Positions 34,109 through 43,300 of a DNA stretch of 64,000 bases are shown in pieces. The position numbers and the translations under genes are program-made. Below the pieces are notes generated by a model that saw only the letters and a program-made list of their open reading frames with translations, was not told the origin of the DNA and did not search any database. How positions within the stretch are numbered: position 1 is the first letter of the stretch; each line of letters starts with the position of its first letter. Origin of the DNA: Symbioplanes lichenis (GTDB lineage Bacteria > Actinomycetota > Actinomycetes > Mycobacteriales > Micromonosporaceae); NCBI RefSeq assembly GCF_030709675.1, contig NZ_JAUZQD010000016.1, positions 186,001-250,000 on the forward strand. Reading direction: 5' to 3'.

Positions 34109-36637
34109 TCAAGAGAGGCCCCGGGCGAGCAGTGCCCGCCGCACGTCGTCGTCGCCGTCGACCACGACCCGCCGCAGGATCGAGGAGGTGTCCCCCGCGG
34201 CCAGCAGCCCGGCCGCCAGCTCCCGGGTGCTCTCGGCCACCACCACCGACGGGTACGCCATCGTGGCGATCCGCTCCCCGCTCATCCCGCCCCGGCGCTC
34301 CAGCATGCCGGGCATCTCGGCGAAGTAGCGCGGAGCGTACGGGGCCACGAGCGCCAGGTGCTCGGGCTGCCAGAAGCCCTGCGCGGTCGCCTCGAGGATG
34401 CGGTTGGAGGCGTCCGGGTCGTTGATGACGAAGTCCCAGGCCCGCGCCTTGGCCTCCGCCGTCGGGATCGCCGCGCGGCACCGGGCGGCGGCCTGCTCGC
34501 CGAACGGGCTGCGGTCGGCCTCGTACTGCGCGTCGATGTCCTCGGGACCGGCGGCGCCCAGGATCGCGAGGCGGTAGACGATGAGCCAGCGCAGGTCGGT
34601 GTCGATCTCCAGGCCCTCGGGGACGTTCTCGCCGTCCAGCCAGCCCCGCAGCCGTACCGTGTCGGTCGTCGTGCCGATCAGGGCGCGCGCCGCCGCCAGC
34701 CGGATCGAGCCGCCGGGCTCGGCCACCGCGATCAGCCGGTCGCACGCCTGCGCCAGCATCTCGAGCGCGGCGGGCCGGGTCTCCGGCGTCGGATAGCGGT
34801 CGACCAGGCCGCGGGTCATCCGCAGCACGTCCTCGACGATGACGACCTCGCGCTCGACCGGCAGCGCGGCCAGCACCAGCGTGACCAGCTCGGCGACGGG
34901 CCGCTCGGCGTCGATGACCGCGTCCAGCATCGCGCTCCACAGCACCGCGCGGGCCAGCGAGTCGTCGAGCAGCGGCAGCAGCTGCGGCACGGCCTCCGCG
35001 GACGCCGGGTCCAGCCGGACCTTGGCATAGGTCAGATCGCCGTCGTTGACCAGCAGGAGGTCCGCCGCCGGCTCCCCGGTCAGGTCCGAGATGACGGTAC
35101 GCCCCCCGTCCGCACCCGGATCCACGTCCACCTCGACGCGTCGCCGCAGCGTGACCGTCCCGTCCGTACCGTGGTCGTAGAGGCCGAGCCCCAGCTTGTG
35201 GGGCCGCAGCGTCGGATAGGCGTCCGGTGCCGTCTGGACGAGCGTGACCTGCGCATACGTGCCGTCATCGGCGCGCGTGACCTCGGCCCGCAGCGTGTTG
35301 ACCTGGGCGCTGCGCAGCCACTGCTCGGCCCAGGCGCCCAGGTCCCGCCCGCTGGCCCGGGACACGGCGGCGAGCAGGTCGGCGAGGGTCGCGTTGCCGT
35401 AGGCGTGCGCCGTGAAGTGCTCGTTCAGCCCGGCCAGGAACGCCTTGTCCCCCACGTAGGCGACGAGCTGGCGCAGGACGGCGGCCCCCTTGGCGTACGA
35501 GATGCCGTCGAAGTTGAGCAGTGCGAGGTCGGTGTCGTCGACCTCCTCCGGGGCGACCGGATGCGTCGACGGCCGTTGGTCGGCGCGCAGTCCCCAGGCC
35601 TTGCGGTTCATGGCGAAGGTCGTCCAGGTGCCGGTGTACTTCGTCGCCTCGGCGGTGATGCGCGTGCCCAGGTACTCGGCGAACGACTCGTTGAGCCACA
35701 GGTCGTCCCACCACGCCATGGTCACCAGGTCGCCGAACCACTGGTGGGCCATCTCGTGCGCGATGACCATGGCCCGGCCCTCGAGCTCGCCCTCGGTGAC
35801 GGCCGACCGGTAGATGAACTCGTCGCGGAAGACCACGATGCCCGGGTTCTCCATCGCGCCGAAGTTGAACTCCGACACGAACGCCTGGCCGTAGTGGCCG
35901 AACGGGTACCGGGTGTCGAAGATCTCGTGATAGCGGTCGAGGCACTGCTTGGTGACTGTGAAGATCTCCTCGGCCTGCGCGTCCAGATGCTCGGCGAGCG
36001 CCTGCCGGGCATAGAGCGCCAGCGGGATGCCGTCGTGGGAGTCCCGGCAGACGTGGTAGGGACCCGCGATCAACGAGACGAAGTACGTCGCCAGGGGCTC
36101 GGTGGTCGCGAACGTCCACCGCCCGTCCTTCGCCTCACCGGTCTGCTCGCCGTTGGCGGCCACGATCCAGTCGTCCGGCGCGGTCACCGCCAGCGTGACG
36201 GGCGCCTTGAGGTCGGGCTGGTCGAAGCACGGGAAGATGCGGCGGGCGCCGTCGAGGAACATGTGCGCATAGAGGTACGTACGCCCGTCCGCCGGATCGA
36301 TCGAGCGGTGCAGGCCCTCACCGGTGTTCGAGTAGCGCATCTCGCCCTCGACCACGAGCTCGTTGGTGGCGGCGAGCCCGGTCAGCGCGAGCCGTTGGTC
36401 CGCCAGGGCCGAGGCGTCGACGGGCGTCCCGTTGAGCGTGGCCGACAGCAGACGCTCCGGCTCCAGCTCGACGAAGGTGGTGGCGCCCTCGGTGGCGGTG
36501 AAGGTGAGCACCGTACGGGAGCGGAAGGTGTCGCCCCCGCCGGTGAGGTCCAGGTCGACGGCGTACCCGGTGACAGTGACGGTGGCAGCCCGGGCGGTCG
36601 CCTCGGCGCGGGTCAGGCTCGGCATGCCGCTCATCAT
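34109..36637 (-). CDS. pepN: Aminopeptidase N (M1 zinc metallopeptidase)
   Basis: 842 residues, the usual actinobacterial PepN length. The substrate-recognition GAMENPG is near residue 259 and the zinc site HEMAHQWFGDLV...NESFAEYLG near 294-320, so all ligands are present. The large C-terminal helical ERAP1-like domain follows. It removes N-terminal residues from peptides in the cytoplasm; no signal peptide is present. Two close in-frame ATGs precede MPSLTRAEA (36637, 36634, 36625); the last gives the more usual N-terminus, and none has a clear ribosome site. Followed by the hybrid kinase gene on the same strand, 59 bp away. Confidence 0.95.
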   Translation of the reverse strand: MMSGMPSLTRAEATARAATVTVTGYAVDLDLTGGGDTFRSRTVLTFTATEGATTFVELEPERLLSATLNGTPVDASALADQRLALTGLAATNELVVEGEMRYSNTGEGLHRSIDPADGRTYLYAHMFLDGARRIFPCFDQPDLKAPVTLAVTAPDDWIVAANGEQTGEAKDGRWTFATTEPLATYFVSLIAGPYHVCRDSHDGIPLALYARQALAEHLDAQAEEIFTVTKQCLDRYHEIFDTRYPFGHYGQAFVSEFNFGAMENPGIVVFRDEFIYRSAVTEGELEGRAMVIAHEMAHQWFGDLVTMAWWDDLWLNESFAEYLGTRITAEATKYTGTWTTFAMNRKAWGLRADQRPSTHPVAPEEVDDTDLALLNFDGISYAKGAAVLRQLVAYVGDKAFLAGLNEHFTAHAYGNATLADLLAAVSRASGRDLGAWAEQWLRSAQVNTLRAEVTRADDGTYAQVTLVQTAPDAYPTLRPHKLGLGLYDHGTDGTVTLRRRVEVDVDPGADGGRTVISDLTGEPAADLLLVNDGDLTYAKVRLDPASAEAVPQLLPLLDDSLARAVLWSAMLDAVIDAERPVAELVTLVLAALPVEREVVIVEDVLRMTRGLVDRYPTPETRPAALEMLAQACDRLIAVAEPGGSIRLAAARALIGTTTDTVRLRGWLDGENVPEGLEIDTDLRWLIVYRLAILGAAGPEDIDAQYEADRSPFGEQAAARCRAAIPTAEAKARAWDFVINDPDASNRILEATAQGFWQPEHLALVAPYAPRYFAEMPGMLERRGGMSGERIATMAYPSVVVAESTRELAAGLLAAGDTSSILRRVVVDGDDDVRRALLARGLS

Positions 36638-36689
36638 GCCGGGCGCGCCGGGTGCCGCTGCGACGCGACGCCCGCGTGGCGAAAAAGTC

Positions 36690-37136
36690 TCAGCCGGACG
36701 TTACAACGAGTGACTTCTCGAAGCAGACGCTCGACGGATTGCCGACATATTCCCCGTACGCGGGAATGGTCGCGTAGCCCGCCGACCGGTAGAGCGCGAG
36801 CGCCGCGGGGAGGTAGACGCCCGTCTCCAGGCGCAGCACCGGCCGCCCGGCCGCCAGCGCCTCCTCCTCCAGCGCGACGATCAGCTGCCGGCCGTAGCCG
36901 CGGCTGCGATAGGCCGGCCGCACGTACATGCGGGTCAGCTCGGCCGTGCGCTCGCCGAGCGGCCGCCACCCGGCACACGCCATGACCCGCCAGTCCTTGA
37001 TGCCGACCAGGTACGAGGTGTCGTCGTGCAGCGAGTACGCCGCGAACTCCCGGCCGGCCTCCCTCAGCTCGCGCTGCTGGGCGGTGAGCAGAGCAGCCAG
37101 CTCGGCATCGTCGGCGGGCCGGGACTCGATCAGCAT
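36690..37136 (-). CDS. GNAT family N-acetyltransferase
   Basis: 148 residues, a single GNAT domain. The acetyl-CoA loop is RMYVRPAYRSRGYGRQLIVALEEEA (R/Q-x-x-G-x-G/A type), with LRLETGVYLPAALALYRSAGY, then a C-terminal strand pair. Substrate unknown. The ATG at 37136 fits a TAGAGT hexamer 7 nt upstream. Confidence 0.9.
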   Translation of the reverse strand: MLIESRPADDAELAALLTAQQRELREAGREFAAYSLHDDTSYLVGIKDWRVMACAGWRPLGERTAELTRMYVRPAYRSRGYGRQLIVALEEEALAAGRPVLRLETGVYLPAALALYRSAGYATIPAYGEYVGNPSSVCFEKSLVVTSG

Positions 37137-37143
37137 GTCCGTG

Positions 37144-37149
37144 ACTCTA
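37144..37149 (-). promoter_or_regulatory. -10 element for the GNAT gene (leaderless type)
   Basis: TAGAGT ends 7 nt before the ATG at 37136. Confidence 0.45.
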
Positions 37150-37196
37150 AGTGGCGTCCCTTTCCGGCGGGTTGCCGGAATCTCAACGGGAGCCCA

Positions 37197-38693
37197 TCAC
37201 TCCTCGTCGTCCTCGTCGTCCTCGACCAGGACCGGCTTGCTCGCCATGGAGAGCGTGGTGACCGTGCCGTCGTCGCTCATGTGCAGCAGCTCGTCGTCCG
37301 ACCGGATCCGGCGCGCCTTGCGGGCCGCGAGGCGCTGCGCCGCGGTGGCCCGGCCGGTCGGCTCCTCGAGCCGGATGTCGGTGCCGCGCGGACCGGACAC
37401 GTAGGCCCCGGCGTCCGGCTGCCAGTCGAACTCGTGCGTGCCGATGCGCACCGCGTCGCCGGGCTGCGCGCCCTTCTTGGCCAGCATCGCCTCGATGCCG
37501 AGCCGCTCGAGCCGGTCCGCGAGATAGCCGACGGCCTCGTCGTTGTCGAAGTTCGTCTGCTTGATCCAGCGCTCGACCTGGACGCCCCGGACGACCCACA
37601 CGCCCTCGTCGTCCCGGTCCATGGTGAAGCCCTTCTCGTCCACCGCGCGCGGCCGGACAATTGCGCGGCTGGGCTCGGCGGGCGGCGCGGCGAGCCGGTT
37701 GGCCGCCACGGCCTCGGCCAGCGCGAAGATCAGCTCCTTGAGCCCCTCGCGCGTGACGGCACTCACCTCGAACACCCGGAAGCCCCGCGCCTCCAGGTCC
37801 GGGCGCACCATCTCGGCCAGGTCCCGCCCGTCCGGCACGTCGATCTTGTTGAGCGCGACCATCCGGGGACGGTCCTCCAGCCCCCCGTACGCGGCCAGCT
37901 CGGCCTCGATCGCCTCGAGGTCGGCGATCGGGTCCCGCTCGATCTCCAGCGCCGCCGAGTCGAGCACATGCAGGAGTACGGACGTCCGCTCGATGTGCCG
38001 CAGGAACTCCAGCCCCAGCCCCTTGCCGGTGGCCGCGCCCGGGATCAGGCCGGGCACGTCGGCGACGGTGAACGTGTGCTCGCCGGCCTGCACCACGCCC
38101 AGGTTCGGCACCAGCGTGGTGAACGGGTAGTCCGCGATCTTCGGCTTCGCCGCGGAGATCACCGAGATCAGCGAGGACTTGCCGGCCGACGGGAAGCCCA
38201 CCAGCCCGACGTCGGCGACGCTCTTGAGCTCCAGGACGACGTCCATCGCGTCGCCCGGCTCGCCCAGCTCCGCGAAGCCGGGCACCTTGCGCCGCGTGTT
38301 GGCCAGCGACGCGTTGCCGCGCCCGCCCCGGCCGCCCCGCGCCACCTCGAACGTGGCGCCCTCGCCGATCAGGTCGGCCAGCACCTCGCCCTCGGGCGTC
38401 AGCACGACCGTGCCGTCCGGCACCTTGAGCACCAGATCGCCGCCGTTCGCGCCGTCCCGGTTGGCGCCCGCCCCGCCGCCGCCGTTGGTCGCCTTGATGT
38501 GCGGCCGGAAGTGGAAGTCGAGCAGCGTGTGCTGCTGCGGGTCCACGACCAGCGAGATCCCGCCGCCGTGCCCGCCGTTGCCCCCGTCGGGCCCGCCCAG
38601 CGGCTTGAACTTCTCCCGGCGCACGGAGACGCAGCCGTGGCCGCCGTCACCCGCCTGCAGGTGCAGCACAACCCGGTCGACGAACGTAGCCAC
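37197..38693 (-). CDS. obgE: GTPase ObgE/CgtA
   Basis: 498 residues from GTG 38693 (VATFVDRVVLHLQAGDGGHG), with GGGAG just upstream; in-frame codons further up belong to the leader. Domains: glycine-rich Obg fold (1-160), G domain with GFPSAGKSSLIS, the FTTL switch, DVPGLIPGA and ALNKIDVPD, and a C-terminal OCT domain (about 340-420), ending with an acidic EDDEDDEE tail. It monitors 50S assembly and ppGpp/GTP level. The gene has its own transcript: a U-tract terminator separates it from rplU-rpmA. The leader contains two tandem small hairpins. Confidence 0.96.
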   Translation of the reverse strand: MATFVDRVVLHLQAGDGGHGCVSVRREKFKPLGGPDGGNGGHGGGISLVVDPQQHTLLDFHFRPHIKATNGGGGAGANRDGANGGDLVLKVPDGTVVLTPEGEVLADLIGEGATFEVARGGRGGRGNASLANTRRKVPGFAELGEPGDAMDVVLELKSVADVGLVGFPSAGKSSLISVISAAKPKIADYPFTTLVPNLGVVQAGEHTFTVADVPGLIPGAATGKGLGLEFLRHIERTSVLLHVLDSAALEIERDPIADLEAIEAELAAYGGLEDRPRMVALNKIDVPDGRDLAEMVRPDLEARGFRVFEVSAVTREGLKELIFALAEAVAANRLAAPPAEPSRAIVRPRAVDEKGFTMDRDDEGVWVVRGVQVERWIKQTNFDNDEAVGYLADRLERLGIEAMLAKKGAQPGDAVRIGTHEFDWQPDAGAYVSGPRGTDIRLEEPTGRATAAQRLAARKARRIRSDDELLHMSDDGTVTTLSMASKPVLVEDDEDDEE

Positions 38694-38708
38694 CTGAACT
38701 CCCACTTC

Positions 38709-38749
38709 TGTCTCGCCCCCACGGGCGAATGTCTCGCCCGCGGGGCGAA
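38709..38749. repeat. Tandem palindromic units in the obgE leader
   Basis: Two adjacent copies (21 bp at 38709, 20 bp at 38730) of TGTCTCGCCC-n-GGGGCGAA type. Each can fold as TCGCCC/GGGCGA, giving two consecutive hairpins about 15-55 nt before the obgE start. Confidence 0.65.
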
Positions 38750-38792
38750 GGATCATCGGCGGCGACATGTCGGAGGGTCACCGCTCCCCCGG

Positions 38793-38811
38793 GGGACAAC
38801 CACATTGTCCC
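38793..38811. promoter_or_regulatory. Perfect inverted repeat upstream of obgE
   Basis: GGGACAA-CCACA-TTGTCCC, 7-bp arms with a 5-bp spacer, directly after the rpmA terminator. It could be an operator or a second hairpin of the terminator. Confidence 0.45.
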
Positions 38812-38813
38812 GG

Positions 38814-38861
38814 AAAAAATGCCAGCGGGCCGCGAACCCCTTCAGGGTCCACGGCCCGCTG
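38814..38861 (-). terminator. Rho-independent terminator of rplU-rpmA
   Basis: On the minus strand CAGCGGGCCG pairs perfectly with CGGCCCGCTG (with further pairs inside) and is followed by GCATTTTTT. It starts 32 nt after the rpmA stop. It is the clearest hairpin plus U-tract in the window. Confidence 0.85.
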
Positions 38862-38892
38862 AGACGCTGCGTCGCGGCGCCGGACGTCGGCC

Positions 38893-39159
38893 TTACTCGG
38901 CCGCGGCCCCGGCCGGCACGATGCTGACGGTCTTGCGACCGCGCGTGTGACCGAAGAGCACGTTGCCCGCGGCGAGCGCGAACAGCGTGTCGTCGCTGCC
39001 CCGGCCGACCAGGTCGCCCGGGTGGAACTTCGTGCCCCGCTGGCGGACGATGATCTCGCCGGCCTTGACCAGCTGGCCGCCGAACCGCTTCACCCCGAGC
39101 CGCTGGGCGGCGGAGTCACGGCCGTTACGCGAGCTGGAAGCACCCTTTTTGTGAGCCAT
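38893..39159 (-). CDS. rpmA: 50S ribosomal protein L27
   Basis: 88 residues. MAHKKGASSSRNGRDSAAQR is the usual L27 start, followed by LGVKRFGGQLVKAGEIIVRQ, RGTKFHPGDLVGRG and a basic RGRKTVSIVP end. The N-terminal tail begins directly with MAHKKG, so no processed extension of the Firmicutes type is present. It reaches toward the peptidyl-transferase centre. It lies 12 nt after rplU in the same operon and is followed by a strong terminator. Confidence 0.98.
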   Translation of the reverse strand: MAHKKGASSSRNGRDSAAQRLGVKRFGGQLVKAGEIIVRQRGTKFHPGDLVGRGSDDTLFALAAGNVLFGHTRGRKTVSIVPAGAAAE

Positions 39160-39171
39160 GGCGGTTCGCCC

Positions 39172-39486
39172 CTACTTCCCGCTGGAGATGCCGGTCACCT
39201 TGACGCGGGTCAGCGGCTGACGGTGCCCCTGGCGCTTGTGGTATCCGGTCTTGTTCTTGAACTTGTGGATCCGGATCTTCGGACCCTTGGTGTGCTCGGC
39301 GATCTCGCCGGACACCACAACGTTGGCAAGCTTGGCCGCGTCGGTCACCAGGTTGTCACCGTCGACGAGGAGGACCGCGGCGAGGCTCAGCGAGTCGCCG
39401 GGCACACCCGCGAGCTTCTCGACCTCGATCACGTCGCCCTCGGCAACCTTGTACTGCTTGCCGCCGGTCTTGACGATCGCGTACAT
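39172..39486 (-). CDS. rplU: 50S ribosomal protein L21
   Basis: 104 residues, standard. MYAIVKTGGKQYKVAEGDVI opens it and KFKNKTGYHKRQGHRQPLTR is the rRNA-binding C-terminal signature. ATG 39486 has GGGAG upstream and a small GCAGCG/CGCTGC hairpin about 27 nt before the start. First gene of rplU-rpmA. Confidence 0.98.
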   Translation of the reverse strand: MYAIVKTGGKQYKVAEGDVIEVEKLAGVPGDSLSLAAVLLVDGDNLVTDAAKLANVVVSGEIAEHTKGPKIRIHKFKNKTGYHKRQGHRQPLTRVKVTGISSGK

Positions 39487-39512
39487 GAGACGCGGACTCC
39501 CTGAGACTTACG

Positions 39513-39528
39513 CAGCGATGCCGCTGCT
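39513..39528 (-). promoter_or_regulatory. Small leader hairpin upstream of rplU
   Basis: GCAGCG and CGCTGC pair around a 4-nt loop, 27-42 nt upstream of the rplU start. Ribosomal protein leaders often carry control hairpins; no match to a named L21 leader is claimed. Confidence 0.3.
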
Positions 39529-39720
39529 TGGCGGATGGAACGGGGTCCCGGCGGGCTCATGGCGAAATCTCGCACAGAACCGGCTGCCTGGAACCGACGA
39601 CGCCTGAAAAAGCGCCGCTGGACAGCTTACTTCATGACCGGGCCCGCACCCAAACCAGGGACAGCCCCGCCCGGAGCCGGGCCTGAGCGCCCGGCCGACC
39701 TGGTCAAGGATACCCGACGC

Positions 39721-40233
39721 TCAATCGGTGCCACACGCCTCGGCCAGGTCGTCCTGCAGGGCCGCCAGCGCGTCGGCGTCGAGCTTGCGGACGTCGCCCT
39801 TGAGCTTCGCGACCTGCTTGCCCATCCCGGACAGGGCCTGCTTGAGCTCCGGGTCATTGGCCAGCGAGGCCATGTCGACCAGCGCGTCCGAGTAGTTCTG
39901 CACGTCCCGGCTGGTCTTCTCCTTGGCCTGGGCGGCCGAGGCGGCATCCTTCGCCGACTCGGCGTCGATCAGGAGCTGGAGGTCGGCGACGAAGGTCTTG
40001 CCCGCCTCGGCCCCGACCCGGGCCGCCTGGTCACAGATCGCCTTCGAGTCGTCGGAAAGAGCCTTGTCACCCGCAGCCGCGTTCGAGGAAGACTCCGGGG
40101 CAGCGGAGGGCCCGGCTGCGGGCGAGACCCCCGCGCCGGGTGCGGATACCGTCGGCGCCGAGCCGGCGGAAGAGGAACAAGCGCCCAGCAGAACAACACT
40201 GGTCAGGGCAGCAGCGCACAACAGACGTCGCAT
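39721..40233 (-). CDS. Small lipoprotein with helical C-terminal domain
   Basis: 170 residues from ATG 40233 with GAGGAG 7 nt upstream. The signal peptide ends in VVLLGAC (lipidated Cys19). A 45-residue Ser/Ala/Pro linker leads to an all-helical, acidic domain (KALSDDSKAICDQAARVGAE, KTFVADLQLLIDAESAK, QALSGMGKQVAKLKGDVRKL) ending in AEACGTD; the two cysteines outside the lipobox may pair. Function unknown. It lies between rne and rplU on the same strand, an accessory insertion in a conserved order. Confidence 0.8.
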   Translation of the reverse strand: MRRLLCAAALTSVVLLGACSSSAGSAPTVSAPGAGVSPAAGPSAAPESSSNAAAGDKALSDDSKAICDQAARVGAEAGKTFVADLQLLIDAESAKDAASAAQAKEKTSRDVQNYSDALVDMASLANDPELKQALSGMGKQVAKLKGDVRKLDADALAALQDDLAEACGTD

Positions 40234-40397
40234 GACGGTCTCCTCGCGGATCGGGGGATCCCGCGGCCGGGTGCGACATGGGGGATGCACCGAGCCGGGT
40301 CCCGCGAGGGTAGCGGAGATCGACCGGACGAGATGGCCCGGACCACCCAGCAGGACAAACCCGCTGGACGGCCCGGGCCGTCGGGCCTTGCTCTTCC

Positions 40398-43300
40398 TTA
40401 CGGACGCGTACGCCGCCGCGAGCCGCTGCGACGGGACCGGCGCCGGCCCGCCCCGGCCCCGACCGGCTCGTCGTCGTCCTCGTCGTCCTCGTCGTCGCCG
40501 GCGGCATCGGGGTCGTCGGCGCCGGTGAGCTGCAGCGGCTCCGTCTCGCCCTCCTCCTCCGCCGGGTAGGAGCTGCCGTAGCGGGACAGGTCGTAGCCGC
40601 TGATGTCGTAGTCGTCGTCCGAGCTGTCGTTCTTGGTCAGCCGCGGCGCCGGCGAGATGATGCCCGACCCCGCCGGGTTGACGACCCCGGAGCCGATGAC
40701 CCCCGAGCCGATGACCCCGGACGCCGGGGGCAGCCCGGCGACCTCGGCCGCGGGGTCTTCCGAGGTCAAGTCCGCAGGCTCGGGCGTGACGACGACCTCC
40801 GCGGGAACCGGGATCGGCGTCTCGTCGAAGACCGGCGCCGGGACACCGGAGTCGACCACGTCGGCGGCACCGGACGAGCCACCGCGGCGCCGGCGGGACT
40901 TGCCCGAGCTCTGCGGGGCAGGGGCGGCGGGCGCCGAGGCGGCCGCGGCGACGGCCTTGACCTGGCTGGCGGCGCCGTTGCCGTTGCCGTTCGAGCGCTT
41001 CTCCGGCACGGGCTCGGCGTGGATGACCACGCCGCGGCCCTTGCAGTGGTCACAGGTCTCGCTGAACGCCTCGAGCAGCCCGGAGCCGATCCGCTTGCGC
41101 GTCATCTGCACGAGCCCGAGCGAGGTGATCTCGGTGACCTGGTGCTTGGTCCGGTCGCGGCCCAGGCACTCGGTGAGGCGGCGGAGCACCAGCTCGCGGT
41201 TGCTCTCCAGCACCATGTCGATGAAGTCGATCACCACGATGCCGCCGAGGTCGCGCAGCCGGAGCTGGCGCACGATCTCCTCGGCCGCCTCGAGGTTGTT
41301 GCGGGTGACCGTCTCCTCGAGGTTGCCGCCCGCGCCGGTGTACTTGCCGGTGTTGACGTCGACGACGGTCATCGCCTCGGTGCGGTCGATCACCAGGTGG
41401 CCGCCGGAGGGCAGGAACACCTTGCGGTCGAGCGCCTTGAGGATCTGCTCGTCGATGCGCTTGTCGGCGAAGACGTCGGCGACGCCGGTGTGCCGGTGCA
41501 GCCGCTCGACCAGGTCCGGGGAGACCGAGTTCAGGTAGTTCTCGATCTCGCCGTACGCCTGGTCGCCCTGGACGATCAGCTCGCGGAAGTCCTCGTTGAA
41601 GAGGTCCCGGACGACCCGGATGACCAGGTCGGGCTCCTCGGAGAGGGCGACCGGCGCGTGGCCCTGGGCCGCCTTCGCCTGGATGTCCTCCCACTGGGCC
41701 TGCAGCCGCTTGACGTCGCGGGCGAGCTCGTCCTCGCTGGCGCCCTCGGCCGCCGTGCGCACGATCACGCCGGCGCCGTCGGGGACGAGCTTCTTGAGGA
41801 CGTCGCGCAGCCGCTTGCGCTCGGTGTCGGGCAGCTTGCGGCTGATCCCGGACGCATTGCCATGGGGTACGTACACCAGGTGCCGGCCGGACAGCGCGAT
41901 GTGGCTGCTCAGCCGGGCGCCCTTGTGCCCGATCGGGTCCTTGGTGACCTGGACGAGCACGGAGTCGCCGGAGCGCAGCGCCTGCTCGATGGAGCGGGAG
42001 CGCCCCTCGAGCCCGGTCGCGTCCCAGTTGACCTCGCCCGCATAGAGCACCGCGTTGCGGCCCCGGCCCACGTCGACGAACGCCGCCTCCATGCTCGGCA
42101 GCACGTTCTGCACCTTGCCGAGGTAGACGTTGCCGACCATCGTGCCGGAGGTGACCCGGGACACGTAGTGCTCGACCAGGATGCCGTCCTCGAGCACGGC
42201 GATCTGGGTCCGGTCGGGCTTCTGCCGCACGACCATCACCCGGTCGACCGCCTCGCGGCGGGCCAGGAACTCCGACTCGCTCAGGATCGGCGGCCGCGTG
42301 CGCCGCTGCTCCCGGCCGTCCCGGCGGCGCTGGCGCTTGGCCTCGAGCCGGGTCGAACCGGAGACGCCCTGCACCTCGTCCGACGTGCGCCGGGGCTCGC
42401 GCACCCGCACGACGGTGTGCACGCCGTCCTCGACGCCGCCGGTCTCGGTGTCGCCCGAGCCCTTGCGACGGCGGCGGCGCCGGCGGCGGGTGACCCCGTC
42501 GCCCTCGTCGCCCTCGCTGTCGTCGGCCTCGGCGTCCGCGCTCTCGTCGGACTCCGCCTCGCCCTCGGCGTCGGTGGCCTCGTCGCCCTCGTCGGCGGGA
42601 CCCTTGCCCCGCCCGCGGCCCCGGCGGCCCCGGCGCCGGCGACGGCGGCCACCCGCCTCGTCGTCCTCGTCGTCGTCGACGCCGTCCTCGACGTCGTCCG
42701 AGGTCTCGTCGACCTCGTCGACCGCCGGCTCGGCGCTCTCCACCGGCTCGGCCACGGTGGCCTCGTCGGCCTCCGCGGCAGCGCCCCGGCGACGGCGACG
42801 GCTGCGCCGCCCGGTCTCCACCGGCTCCTCGACGGGAGCGGCGACGGACTCGGCCTCCGGCGCCTCGGCCGGCTCGGCACTGCCGGCGGCCCGGTCAACG
42901 GCGCTGTCGACGGCCCGGCCGGCGGTGCCGGCGGCGGCCTCGACCGGCGCGACGGCCTCGACGGCGGGCACGGCGGCCTGACCCCGGCGGGTGCGCCGGC
43001 TCGCGGGAGCGGGCGCCGGCTCGGTGGTCGCCTCCGGCGGCATGAAGAGTACGGCCGGGGGCAGCGCAGCCGCCCGCCGGCGCCGCTTGGGCGCGGGCTC
43101 CTCCTCGACGAAGTCGTCGTCCAGCGGCAGCACCCCGATGACGGTGACACCCTCCTCGGGCGTCTCCTCCTCGTCCTCGGCCGGCACCTCGGCGACGGGC
43201 TCCTCGACGGCGGCAGGCCCCGCCCCGGCCGGCGCGGCATCAGCGGCCGGGCCGGAAGCATTGACCGAGTCGGCGGCAGCCGCAGCCGGCTCGGAGGTGG

